Positions 49,950-61,007 of a stretch of 64,000 nucleotides of DNA are shown here, in pieces (positions within the stretch are counted from its first letter, which is position 1; every line of letters begins with the position of its first letter). The notes under the pieces are model-generated. The model was not told where the DNA came from. It ran no database searches and was given only the letters and a program-made list of their open reading frames with translations. The position numbers and the translations under genes are program-made. Source of the stretch: Limnanthes douglasii subsp. nivea (taxonomy: Eukaryota; Streptophyta; Magnoliopsida; Brassicales; Limnanthaceae); contig JAUPFV010000001.1 of NCBI GenBank assembly GCA_036936605.1, positions 322,054,250 to 322,118,249 of the forward strand, written 5' to 3'.

Positions 49950-51135
49950 TATGACTTTCCATAAATGGCCATGTATCCCTATTGATCATGAACAAGTGGT
50001 CCATATAGTTTCCCCAATGTTGAAAGTTAACATGATAACGCGTATTGTTGCCTTTGGTGAGACCAAATCAAACTGCAATGGGATCCAGCGGCTTCTCGAA
50101 GACCCAACCAAACTACATCATCACTCGATCGGGTATGTACACCTCAGTGATAACTGTAACACAAATAGGGTTACGATACAACCCAATCTCCTACATCGGA
50201 AACGTCTTTCTAATATCGAGGTACATGTGAAAAATCATCTGCAAACAAACAAACAAACACATAACCTTGTAATAAATAAACATATAAATTCATTGGTGAT
50301 GTAAAAATTAAAGATATCTATATAAAATACTTACATTCATTTCTTCTTGATGAAAAATATGTTACGGTAGTAAGTCTTCCCACAAAAGTTTGACCTAGTA
50401 AATTTTTTGGGAAACCGCGACAAAATCTTCAGATGAGTTGGGCTATATAACCAATGTTCACCGTAACCCGAAAATATGAGAAATGGTCGTAGACCCCAGC
50501 AGTCCAACAACACAAAGAAACCAACTAGACTCTTCAATGAGTGCTTCGAAATGTCTCCCAAACTCTTATACATCCACACTAATGCACATGTACCCCATGC
50601 AAACACATCATGCTTATCCAAGTTCCCCATATTGATGAGAAAATCATATAGGATGTTTTTCAAGCTCGTGTTTGTGAATATGGTACAGCCAAGGAAGGAA
50701 ATGATGTACGCACGAGCGGTATGTTTGGTTATCTCAAAGGTACGCCCGGTATTGACATCCAAAATTGGGCTCCCAAAAACACTTCTCTTCGCCATCTAAG
50801 GTTAAAACTGCTCCTATGATGTTACTCCATCTTTTCTTATACCTGCCCCATCGTAACTCCCAATAACTTAGCATATCGAGTGTATCACGCATCTATCTGG
50901 GCGGTCCTAAAGGGCTCGATGATTACCTCATCCATTGGGAGGTCGGTAATGACATACACGTCGTCCAACATGATAGTCATTTCACCGAAAGAGAACTAGA
51001 AGGTGTCGTCTCCTGATGCCATCTTTCGATGAAAACCTCGTCCAACTGCGAGTTGGAATTATATCTCGACAAGTGACGCATAAACAGCCAAAATGGAGTA
51101 CTTTCCAATAGAGATTTCACACTCTGTTAGTTCTT
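49950..51135 (-). pseudogene. Plant mobile domain (PMD) gene, decayed
   Basis: On the minus strand 51030-50900 reads FSFGEMTIMLDDVYVITDLP then M-D-E-V-I-I-E-P, the F-x-x-G-E-x-T-I-T-L-D-D-V-x-x-x-L-G-L-P hallmark of PMD (aminotransferase-like, MAIN/MAIL1-related). 50795-50337 is an open frame of 152 codons containing ARAYIISFLGCTIF, FAWGTCALVWMYKSL and LLDCWGLRPF, the next PMD blocks. After frame breaks 50200-49950 reads P-D-R-V-M, FGWVFEKPLDP and WGNYMDHLFMINRDTWPF, matching the domain's C-terminal part. Several stops and shifts are present. PMD occurs both in host silencing proteins and in plant transposons; position facing a MULE suggests the latter. Confidence 0.7.
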
Positions 51136-51479
51136 CATGTCCCATTAACCGAGTAGACTGTATTTTGCTTAGACCATAATGGGGTTACAAGACTATTTTT
51201 TTTAAACATATCAACATACAATAAATTAAAGTACGCTCTCTAGAGCTACTAAATTCTTTTTTTTTGCACGGATCATTCTGAATGCTCTGAAGGCTCTCCC
51301 CACTCTCAACGATCTGCCCTCGTAGGCTACACGGCTCGGGGGTCATTCCCACTACCATTACCGACGTGTGGGCAAACCTTTTTCAACGTTGGTGGAACTT
51401 CTTCTCGTTTCACGCTATCCTTTGTGAATTTTATATTTTATGACCTGGATACTTGTTGTTTGCAACAACAACAAAAATA
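51136..51479. other. Upstream flank of the PMD gene
   Basis: No gene is recognised; contains poly-T runs and one GC-richer segment at 51285-51365. Confidence 0.4.
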
Positions 51480-51680
51480 TTATTAATGTGTAAAAGACTA
51501 GGTCCCCGTCGGGTGAATTTGGGCAGCCCCAGCGGGGAACGTGCAAAACCTGCAAAACAAATACTTGATCCCCACCGGAGATACCCAGACTCACCCGCCA
51601 GAGGATAAGAACAACTTGTAAAAAATACGCTTCCCCACCGGGTGAGAAGACCCTCCCTAACGGGGACGAAGAACACTTGC
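51480..51680. repeat. GC-rich motif cluster right of the PMD gene
   Basis: Motifs GTCCCCGTCGGGTGA, CCCCAGCGGGGAA, ATCCCCACCGGAGAT, CACCCGCCAGAGG, TCCCCACCGGGTGAG and CTAACGGGGACG recur every 30-40 bp. It mirrors the cluster at 44940-45260, as subterminal repeats of one large DNA element would. Confidence 0.5.
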
Positions 51681-53108
51681 GAACAAAACCCAAAAATAAT
51701 AGGTGTTCTTTGATAAATTTCAACATAAATCTATATTATATAACAAATCGAACCATCCAATAGAAACATATCACTTAAAACATCTATATAAACATATATT
51801 TATATATTTAAACACCTAAATACCTTAAATATACCAAAACCATTTCAAAACCTAAGTGGAAACAAAAACGAAAAAAACAAGAACCTTACTCTTTTCCTTT
51901 ATTCGTTTGATATTTTTTAGTAAATTAGATTAATCTCTTGTTAGTGAAAAACAGATTTTGGTGACCGAAAATAAGTTTGGAGATTTGTGGTAGATTTTAG
52001 GTTTTGGTAGATAAGGCTATAAGGGAGGAAGAAGATAGGTTTAAAGTGGGGTTATTTTGTTTTTGCGGTGGGTTATAACACTAGGTTAGAACTTAATAAT
52101 ATTAATAAGTGTATTTTGGATAAAAACTGGGACTGGTTATAAAAATAGGCGGGACTAGTTGTAATTGAGGTTGGTTATGGTTTTGGTCGATGAGTTAGCC
52201 AAAAACTGTGTTGTATCTCTCGCACTCATTTTTGTTAGTCTCACCGTTATTAGACATTTTTATCTATATTTTACATAAACCGTTGGTTAGATCATTTAAT
52301 CATAATTTATATTTACGTGTTGTTATTATCCATCAGCCGTGTAGTTATAAATAGAAAATGATTTTGTATGACGATGAAGTTCATCGTCAAACTTGTGTGA
52401 TTGATGAGTAACATTGAGTTTTTAAGTGATGGACAATTTTTTTTAAATAGATTAGAGATCCAACAAAAAGAGCATGATATATAGCATAGACCTTATATAA
52501 TTGAATAAATAAAATATGATAAATCAAAATTAGAAATATTCTTATTAAAATATCACATATATCATTTATTATTAGATGCATTAGTTTATATAGTATTATT
52601 AATATTTAATGACTTGTCACTGGAAAAGTTACCAATAATCATCTTGAAAGTAGATGCACCTAATTTTCAGTTCACGAGGTCGAACTTAACATTTTAAATT
52701 ACACTTAATCCCGACCTCCTATATCGAAATTATTTGAGCTCATAGACAACTACTTTCGACATCGTGGCTCAAAATCCAAAAGTATAAAAATGAAACAACA
52801 ATGAATCTTAATTTTAAATTCCAAACTCAATTCAAAAATAGCAAATCAAACAATAAAATTATAGAGCGAAATTCGATTAAATACTAAATGTAAACTAAAA
52901 CGAATTAAAACAACTCAAATACTTATGAAATTTAAATTTTAACTATTTTGGATAAAAAGTAAAAAACTCTGATTTTTCATCATAGACAATATATATAGAA
53001 CAAAATTGATTTTTATTTTGTTTTTTTAATCAAAAAATGATTCAAACTTATCCTAAAAATAAAAAGAAATTTATGAATATTTTTATAATAACATTTAAAA
53101 AACACACA

Positions 53109-53165
<57 letters not shown>

Positions 53166-53290
53166 CAATTTAACACTTTGATGTAATCGCGTTAACAATT
53201 CAAAATTAGGCTAGGTTATATCTCAATCCAATTTTCTTCGATCTAAATCCTATTTTTTGTATTTGTATCATTAACATAAATAAGTTTTTT
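51681..53290. other. AT-rich intergenic sequence
   Basis: No gene is recognised. It includes the microsatellite at 53112-53161. The left end of Tat-2 lies within 53200-53330 without an LTR. Confidence 0.5.
53112..53161. repeat. (AT)n microsatellite, about 25 units
   Basis: Uninterrupted AT dinucleotides over about 50 bp, about 170 bp before the truncated gag of Tat-2. Confidence 0.97.
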
Positions 53291-53330
53291 TTGTTAGATA
53301 TCAACATATAAATTCTATAATTTTCAAGAG

Positions 53331-54475
53331 AAAAGGACGCCGGTGTCTTTCGAGAAAGAAATGCAAACAGGCAGTAGAGAAGAACGGGTGGTTCTGCCTC
53401 AGGTCCAGTGGCAACCATCGAACAGCCAGAACCATGGGTACCGAGTCAGCAGCCAGTTCATCAACCCTGAAGATGAAGGTTTGTATGGGAATCAGACCGA
53501 AGGGCTTGGAGGCGGCGCGTTCAGATTCAGAATAAATTGGAGAGCCCCGCCGTTGTCTGACGAAATATTATCGGGACATCTCCCGAAGAGGTTTGATATT
53601 TCCAAATTAGAAAAATATGATGGTAAGCGGGACCCAGATAATCATTTGGAAGCATTCAAAAACTTTATGTTAAGCTTTGACAACGACTATAAGCTTTTGT
53701 GTCGGGCGTTCTCAATGACATTCAAAGACCGGGCATCAAAATGGTACAACCATCTACCGCAGGGTAGTATCAAAAACTTTGGGATGTTCTGGATGATGTT
53801 CCGTCAGCATTTTGTCGGGAGAAAAAGCGTCAGAGCCAACGGGGATACGATCATGAACTGTAAGCAGAGGCTAGGAGAGAGCCTCAAGGATTACACCAGG
53901 CGTTTTATTGATGCTAAGACCAACCTGGATCATTGCGAAGAAAACGTGGCACTAACAGCATACCGGTTGGGATTGTTGCCGGGACCGATGAAGCAAGCGG
54001 TCACCATAAAGCAAGCTTTCACTTTTTCCGCCCTTCTGGCCCAGGTAGAAAAACAGATACTGATCAAAGAGACCGAGGCGTCTGAATTGGCTGCGCAAAT
54101 TCAACAGAGCGCGCAAGCGTCGGTCGTCATAAAACAAGGGGCTCAATCTAGCTATGCTCAGCAAGTCCAGCCAGTCAGCACAATTCCGCCGACCCAATTC
54201 TTGCCAGTCAAGCCCCTGGTTCCCTAGAGCCAAAAAGCAAAGTCGACGAACCAAATGGTCTCGTGACCTATGTCTAATAAGTGGATCCGACCCGCTTACT
54301 TCGCTGACCTCACAGAATGTGTCTCTTTCATTTATTAGAAAACTAAGAAAAGTGGGATGTACGGCCTTTCCCCATATCGACGCCTCAGGAGCACAGGAAC
54401 AACCGGTATTGTCGCTACCACGAAGATGTGGGACACAATACCAAGGATTGCATTTCCCTCAAAAAAGAGATATAG
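53331..54475 (+). pseudogene. Tat-2 gag (5'-truncated)
   Basis: The open frame enters from the AT-rich flank and runs to 54227 with NWRAPPLSDEILSGHLPKRFD, KYDGKRDPDNHLEAFKNFM and WYNHLPQGSIKNF, then an Ala/Gln-rich tail. There is no credible ATG: the first codon of the recognisable part is internal, so the N-terminal region present in Tat-1 (about 120 codons) is missing. After a stop at 54225-54227 the nucleocapsid region follows in shifted frames: I-R-P-A-Y-F-A-D-L (about 54280) and the knuckle CRYHEDVGHNTKDC (about 54408). It aligns with CQYHNDTGHTTDNC of Tat-1. Confidence 0.85.
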
Positions 54476-55363
54476 ATGCTGATAGAGCACGAAAACCTAC
54501 TCGAGTACGTGAAAAATAAATCACAGCAGGGCACTGCATCGAAAGAAATCGTGACGATACCGAAGTCCGAGACAACCATGAAAATTTCCGAAATGACCGA
54601 CCCTTTCGATGTCTCCATCGAGTACCTAGATCCAGATGTCAATCGTAACTTCATCGGGGTCATCGAGGAGGAGGCTGCGGAAAGTAACAGGAGTGTGAGA
54701 AACCTCTGTTTATTTTTCGAATCATTAACTATTTTTGGAGGCGACTCTATGGCAGGAATAACGCACTCCTCCAGAAAGCGACATATTGTGAACTTGGCTA
54801 CTCAGTTAGAAGCTCGGCCTTACCCACATTCAAAAACCATTCCTTCACCGATCCTGTATTTTGACGATGACGACATGAGGGACATTGCCGGACCTCGTGA
54901 GGATGCTGTCGTTATTGGGGCGGCCATTGCGGGGGAAGAGGTCTGACACATCTTGGTTGACACCGGGAGTTCGGCCAACATAATTTTTGCATCAACTTTC
55001 GCCAAGTTCAGGGCACCGCCAGTCATTACACGCTCGGATCAGACTATTGTAGGGTTTACAGGTTCGGCAGCCGACGTGGTTGGAGAGTTTGAAGGCATCG
55101 TTCAGCTTGGCTGCGGACCATTTAAAAAGGAAGTCACTGTTTTATTTGTCGTGGTAGACCCGCCGGCCTCTCATAATACAATCTTTGGCAGATCGTGGCT
55201 GTCACGAATGCACGCGGTATCCTCGACGGTTCACCAGTGTTTGAAGTACGTGGTCGGAAACAACGTGGGGGTAGTGTGGAGCAGCCAGAAAGAAGCAAGG
55301 GAATGCTACCGAGCAGCTTTGGCCCCAAAAAAGGATCATGAGATGGAGCAAGCGCGGGACTAG
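54476..55363 (+). pseudogene. Tat-2 gag end and aspartic protease
   Basis: 54476-54946 finishes gag (SIEYLDPDVNRN, FFESLTIFGGD, SSRKRHIVNLATQLE) and enters the protease (DDDDMRDIAGPREDAVVIGA). A TGA at 54944-54946 stands four codons before LVDTGSSAN (about 54953-54976), which begins the next open part to 55363, with VVDPPASHN and GRSWLSRMHAV. The stop looks like a single C-to-T change in an Arg codon, as Tat-1 has R-R at this place. Active-site residues are intact. Confidence 0.85.
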
Positions 55364-55379
55364 TAATTAATGGGACTTC

Positions 55380-56046
55380 CCTTGGGGTCACTGCCCGTCG
55401 ATGACCCTAGAGAAGCTCCCAGTTTTTTAACTACCGACGAAGAGTACGAAAAACACCAATTTACCGAAGGAAAAGTCTTACGGATCGGAATCCGATTGTC
55501 ATCAATCTTCAAGAAATAGTTGTTATTATTGCTACAGGAAAATTTAGACTTATTCGTGTGGTGTTCGAAGGATGTGACCGGAGTCCCAGAAGACCATGTG
55601 ATCCACAAACTAACTATCAACAAGAATGTCAGACCCATTTCACAAAAGCGGCGGGCTTTTTCGCCGGAAAAAACCGAAATCATCATGAAAGAAGTCGAAC
55701 GAATGCTCAGCGTCAGGCACATCAAAGAATCAAATTACCCACTTTGGACATCCAATCTTGTCCTGGTCAAAAAGAAGAATGGGAAATGGAGGATGTGCGT
55801 AGACTTCACCGAGCTTAATCGAGCATGCCCGAAGGATCCCTTCCCGATGCCAAAAATCGACCAGTTGGTGGATTCAACATCCGGTAACCGGTTACTCTCC
55901 TTTATGGACGCATACGCGGGCTACAACCAAATCAAATTGCACCCAGCGGATCAGGAAAGCACGACGTTTATTACAGGCCGAGGCACGCTGGAGCAACTTA
56001 TCAGAGGTTAGTTAATAAGACCTTCGAATGCCAGATAGGGAGAAAT
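55380..56046 (+). pseudogene. Tat-2 reverse transcriptase, N-terminal half
   Basis: After a short degraded linker the frame 55520-56011 reads ENLDLFVWCSKDVTGVPED, PISQKRRAFSPEK, NLVLVKKKNGKWRMCVDF, CPKDPFPMPKIDQLVDS and FMDAYAGYNQIKLHP. At about 55975 a small deletion removes the L-x-C-Y-K-V-M-P-F-G block kept by Tat-1 (about 5585-5620) and shifts the frame; H-A-G-A-T-Y-Q-R-L-V-N-K then continues in the frame of 56047. Thus RT lacks an essential palm segment. Confidence 0.85.
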
Positions 56047-58620
56047 ATGAAAGTTTACATTGATGACATGTTGGTAAAAAGTGGCACAGACGAAGGCCAT
56101 CTCGCCGATTTAAGGGAAACCTTTGATAATCTAAGGAGTATAAATCTCAAGCCAAACCCGGAGAAATGTTCCTTTGGAGTAAGGTCGGGCAAGTTTTTGG
56201 GATTTTTTGTCAGTGAGAAAGTAATCGAGGCAGACCCTACTCAACTAAAGGCTCTTACCGATATGACACCACCTAAGAATATCAAAGAAGTCCAGATATT
56301 AACCGGGCGTCTCGCGACCCTGAATCGATTTATCTCTCGCTCGTTTGACAAGTGCGCTCCATTTGTTCAGGTTTTGAGAAACGCCAAAAATTTTGCTTGG
56401 ACACCGGCGTGCGACGCAGCCTTTTCAGGGATCAAAGCTTATATATCCTCCCTGAACCTCTTAACAAAGCCTGTGACTGGGGAAACTCTTTTTCTTTGTA
56501 TAGCAGTTTCGGATTTTGCAGTAAGTGCGGTTCTGATCAGCGAATCGGGGGCGGTCCCTAAAGTGGTATACTTTGTAAGCAAAAGCTTACTTGACGCAGA
56601 AACATGGTATTTAAAATTGGAAAAAATGGCTCTAACTTTAGTGACCGCGGCGCGAAAAATGCGACCATATTTTCAGGCACACCCCATTATCGTCCGAACC
56701 GCGTTTCCACTAAAGTACGTATTTCAGCGACTGGACATGTCGGGAAGAATGTCCAAATGGTCGGTTGAGTTAGGAGATTTCGACATCAACTTCGAGCCAC
56801 AGACAACCATCAAAGGCAAAGCTCTGGCTGATTTTATAGTGGAATTCCATTCTGATCGCCCACACCAAGATACATCGCATGAATCGACCAAACCAGATGA
56901 GTGCATTATCCGAATCGATGGTGGCTCAAACGTCAACGGGTGCGGCGCAGGCGTACAGATAGTTACTCCGACGGACATAAGTATGCACCAGGCAATCCGA
57001 TTTGGTTTTCAAACCTCGAACAACGAAGCCAAATACGAGGCTGTCCTGGCCGGTTTGCGACTAGCGCAGGTATGTGGAGCTACGCATGTGCACCTTATCA
57101 GTGATTCTCAACTTTTGATCAATCAAGCCTCAGGAGCATTGGAAGCTAGGAAAGAGAATCTGGTTCAGTACTTGGCAGCACTACGAGATTTAGCCGCGTC
57201 TTTCGCCAAGGTAACATATGAGCATGTCCCGAGGACCGAAAATATGATAGCCGATTCGCTAGCATCGGCTTCATGTTCAAACAGTTACCCCTGGGTGACC
57301 GAGCAAGAAAACCCATCGATCATACGGAGGAGAGAGCTGGATAACCGACCAGAAATAGCATGTCAGGTATCTTTGGTAACTATCTCGGATTGGCGAAAAG
57401 ATATTATTGCCTTCCTGGCCGAAGGACTACTACCAGACGATAGTCTAGCAGCTCGTAAAATACGAAATAAATCTCGAGGCTACATTTTATTGGGGGACAT
57501 TTTATACAAAAAATCATTTAGCCGGCCGTTACTGCGGTGTTTGGGAGTAAACGAGTCACAGATAATTGTATCCGAACTACACGACGGAGAGGGCGCGGCT
57601 CATTGTGGTTACAAGGCATTAATAAGGAGAATCTTCCTCGTCGGGTTTTATTGGCCAACGGTTACGACCGATGCCCAACAGATAGTGAAAATATGCGACA
57701 CATGCCAAAGATTCGCGAACGCAATCAACATTCCCATGGCCCCTTTAAAATTCATATCTGAAGGCTTACCTTTCGACCGATGGGGAATCGATCTCGTAGG
57801 ACCATTACCGATGGCATCCGGTGGAAGACAGACAATCGTGGTGGCTGTGGATTACTTTTACAAATGGGTGGAAGTCGATCCATTATCGGCTACAAAGACC
57901 AAAGATGTCATCAGATTCATTTGGTCGCACATCTGCTGTAGGTTCGGGGTGCCTCAGAAACTCACCATGGATAACGAGCCCCAGTTCGATAACCATGAGA
58001 TGAAAACTTTTTGTACGACCCATAGGATTAAACAATGCTTTTCCACCCCCTTCCATACCTAAGAAAACGAGCAAGTTGAGGTAACAAACTGAACCATTCT
58101 AGACGGGCTCAAAAAGAATTTAGAAGGAAAAGCCGGCAAGTGTCCAGATTACTTACAAGAAGTATTATGGGCTTACCGAACAACACCTCAGACAGCGACC
58201 AAAGAGTCACCTTATGCCTTAGTCTATGGAATGGATGTCGTCACCCTAGCAGAATCAATCTTTCCGTCGTTTAGGGTCGGTACTTATACGAAAAATGAAA
58301 ACGACAACGTCAGACGCTTAGCTCTAGATCTGATTGAAGAAAAAAGGGGTCGAGCTCAACTAAATTCTTTACATTATGAGACCTTGATGAGAAGCCGGCA
58401 TGCGTCCAAAGTATGTCGGCGAGAGTTCAAAGTAGGGGATAAAGTTTTACTAAGAGTTTTTCTGTACACCAAGGATAAGAGCCTCGGCAAGCTCGCCCCG
58501 AACTAGGAGGGTCCATATACAGTGGTAGAGCGGGTTAAGAGTAGAACATACCTTTTGCAGGACATGCGCGGACGTTTGCTGAGACTCCCGTGGAACATTG
58601 AACATTTAAAAGAAGTCTGC
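56047..58620 (+). pseudogene. Tat-2 RT active site, two RNase H domains and integrase
   Basis: A 671-codon open frame (56047-58062) followed by stop-interrupted sequence to 58635. YIDDM is at 56056-56070. First RNase H: FAWTPACDAAF, VLISESG, YLKLEKMALTLV, ARKMRPYFQAH. Second, archaeal-type RNase H: IRIDGGSNVNGCGAGV (about 56909), NNEAKYEAVLAGLRLA, HLISDSQLLINQASG and PRTENMIADSLAS (about 57232). Integrase: HDGEGAAHCGYKAL ... CDTCQRF zinc region, VAVDYFYKW (Asp), TMDNEPQFD (Asp, with N-E-P for N-G-P) and QVEVTN (Glu, about 58070). TAA at 58060, TGA at 58091 and TAG at 58504 interrupt. The end F-K-V-G-D-K-V-L ... NIEHLKEVCQ matches Tat-1. Only a few point-like stops mar the second half. Confidence 0.87.
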
Positions 58621-58650
58621 CAGCTGACGAGCTGACGGAGAACTGATGAA

Positions 58651-59605
58651 GAATTTAAATTAATCTACATATCGTTTCCCGACCCTATGGGCGGACCTTT
58701 CAATTTAAATTGATCAACAGAACCTTAACCGTTTTTTCTAGTAATTAAACTGATCTACATATCGTTTTCCCGACCCTATGGGTGGATCTTTCAATTTAAA
58801 TTGATCAACATAATCTTAACCGGTTTTTCAGTAATCAAACTGATCTACATATCGTTTTCCCGACCCTATGGGCGGATCTTTCAATTTAAATTAATCAACA
58901 GAACTTTCAACGGTTTTTCAGTAATCAAACTGATCTATATATCGTTTTCCCGACCCTATAGGCGGATTTTTCAATTTAAATTGATCAAAAGAACCTTAAC
59001 CGGTTTTTCAGTAATTAAACTGATCTACATATCATTTTCCCGACCCTATGGGTGGATCTTTCAATTTATATTGATCAACAGAACCTTAACCGGTTTTTCA
59101 GTAATCAAACTGATCTACATATCGTTTTCCCGACCCTATGGGCGGATCTTTCAATTTAAATTGATCAACAGAACCTTCAACGGTTTTTCAGTAATCAAAC
59201 TGATCTACATATCGTTTTCCCGACCCTATGGGCAGATCTTTCAATTTAAATTGATCAACGGAACCTTAACCAGTTTTTCAGTAATTAAACTGATCTACAT
59301 ATCATTTTCCCGACCCTATGGGCGGATCTTTCAATTTAAATTTATCAACAGAACCTTAACCGGTTTTTCAGTAATCAAACTGATCTACATATCATTTTCC
59401 CGACCCTATGAGCGGATCTTTCAATTTAAATTGATCAACAAAACCTTCAACGGTTTTTCAGTAATCAAACTGATCTACATATCGTTTTCCCGACCCTATG
59501 GGCGGATCTTTCAATTTAAATTGATCAACAAAACCTTAACCGGTTTTTCAGTAATCGAACTGATCCACATATTAAATTTCCCGATCCTATGAGCAATTTT
59601 TGATT
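58651..59605 (+). repeat. 90-bp minisatellite, about 10.5 copies, in the Tat-2 spacer
   Basis: The unit is anchored by CGGTTTTTCAGTAAT(C/T)AAAC and contains TTTTCCCGACCCTATGGGCG. Anchors lie at 58821, 58911, 59001, 59091, 59181, 59271, 59361, 59451 and 59541; a first, slightly diverged part begins at 58651. Copies are 90-97% alike by eye. Ninety bases equal 30 codons and one frame happens to lack stops, giving a 263-codon repetitive frame that is not a gene. It sits between the integrase end and the antisense ORF, where Tat elements are known to carry tandem repeats. Confidence 0.95.
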
Positions 59606-60896
59606 GACCAATAAACATGACAGCAAAATAGCGGATATTAATTTTTTTTAAAAGAGCGGCTACAAGCGTAGTTCAACAAGAAGGATCTACCGACCCTGCA
59701 ATTACAAAAACTTCAAATAAACAACAACAAAAATATCAGAGGTCAGGCATCCTCTCCTCCAGACTCTGTTCCGGTATCGTCCGTCTCATCATCCTCACAA
59801 ATCACACCATCGGGGCGGTCGGCCTCGGGAACATCCAGCCACATTGACCCTAGGGGCAGGTCGGGGAAGCGGTAATGAAAGGTCAGCACATAAGCCGCCT
59901 TGGCCTCGGCCGTTTCTTTCTCCGTCCATCTCTGGCACTGCTCGACAAAAAGGGCATAAGCCGCCTTCAGGTCGGAGATTTCCTGACCCAGCTTTCCGTC
60001 GCTATCATCCCGGTCTTTCCTCACAAGTGCCAAGTTCTTGTTGGCCGTCTCCAGCTTCTCCTCCAACAGCCTCTGAGCTTTTTTTCCCTTCTTCACTTCC
60101 TCTTCGAGAGCGGCAACCTTCCCTTCCACGTCCCCTAGCTTCTGGCTTAGCTCCGCTGCCCGCCGTTCCTTCATGGTCAAGGGCACAATCATGTTGTACA
60201 GAGACGGGGACAGCCCATCCGTGATCCAAAGAGGGAATGCGTGCAGACTTTCTGGCACGGAAAGTACTGGCAGCTTGACACCGCTCGAGGACGCCACGGC
60301 GTCTTTTGACACTTTTTCGGGGGCTTGCAACACCGTTATGGGGTCGATCACAGTCACACCTTTAACCCTCTCCCCCCGAATCGCTCAAAAAGCTCAGGGA
60401 CGGTGGCGTTATCAGCAGCCACAGAAACAGCGGCAACCCGACTTTCTTTCTCCGCACGCTTCGGTTTCTTATTTGGAGCGCCGTCTGCTTTAGCCTTGCC
60501 CTTCCACTTCTTGACCAGCTCCTCGGACTGGTGGGTCTTATCATCCACCCCAACGGTTTCTCCTTGTCGTCCTTCAGAAGTGTCCCCTTCAGCCTCGGCA
60601 TCAGCATGCTCAACTTCTTCATCCGACTTAGGGCGCTTGCTGGGAGCCTTGTTGTGCTTCGGAAGAAACAAGTGCGTGTCGGGCGCGTTTGTCTTCGCAA
60701 CCAAGTCCACCAAGCTCGGGGGTTGGGCGCATCTCCTAAATTGTCAATGGTGCCGACGAGCACTGCCAGAGGTTGCTCATAATCAGGTTCGTATCCTTGA
60801 GAGCACGATGGAACGCCCTTCCCCAGTGTTTCCTGGCATAGCCTTTTAAGATCTGGAAGGTCACTTTGCCGGGCTTGAAGTGGTCTTTTTTCAGCC

Positions 60897-60939
60897 CTTG
60901 GATAAATTACTTTGACACTACACAACTGGTCGGTCCATT

Positions 60940-60993
<54 letters not shown>

Positions 60994-61007
60994 AAAAAAA
61001 AATGAAC
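60897..61007 (-). other. Intron in the Tat-2 antisense ORF (111 nt) containing (TA)n
   Basis: Donor CTACTG/GTTCAT at 61007 and acceptor TTATCCAAG/GGCTG at 60897 on the minus strand. The join is phase 1: W-V-S-T-G-L-K-K-D, which aligns residue for residue with Tat-1 W-R-S-D-Q-L-P-K-D. A (TA)n run of about 49 bp at 60942-60990 and a poly-T run (minus strand) lie inside. The donor is weaker than that of Tat-1. Confidence 0.72.
60942..60990. repeat. (TA)n microsatellite inside the antisense-ORF intron
   Basis: About 24 uninterrupted dinucleotides. In the unspliced minus-strand frame it would give a Tyr-Ile run, which is one more reason to read it as intron. Confidence 0.97.

Noticed and set aside
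44500..52250. Terminal inverted repeats of one large MULE between about 44.7 kb and 52.0 kb
   Set aside because: Weak AT-rich similarity between the left and inverted right flank was seen, but nothing continuous enough to be called a TIR by reading.
58801..59592. 263-codon open frame with regular 30-residue repeats
   Set aside because: It is the 90-bp minisatellite read in one frame. The period is a multiple of three, so an open frame appears by chance; it has no link to pol or to the antisense gene.
60907..60990. Tyr-Ile run as part of the antisense protein
   Set aside because: It comes from the (TA)n tract inside an intron supported by alignment with Tat-1.
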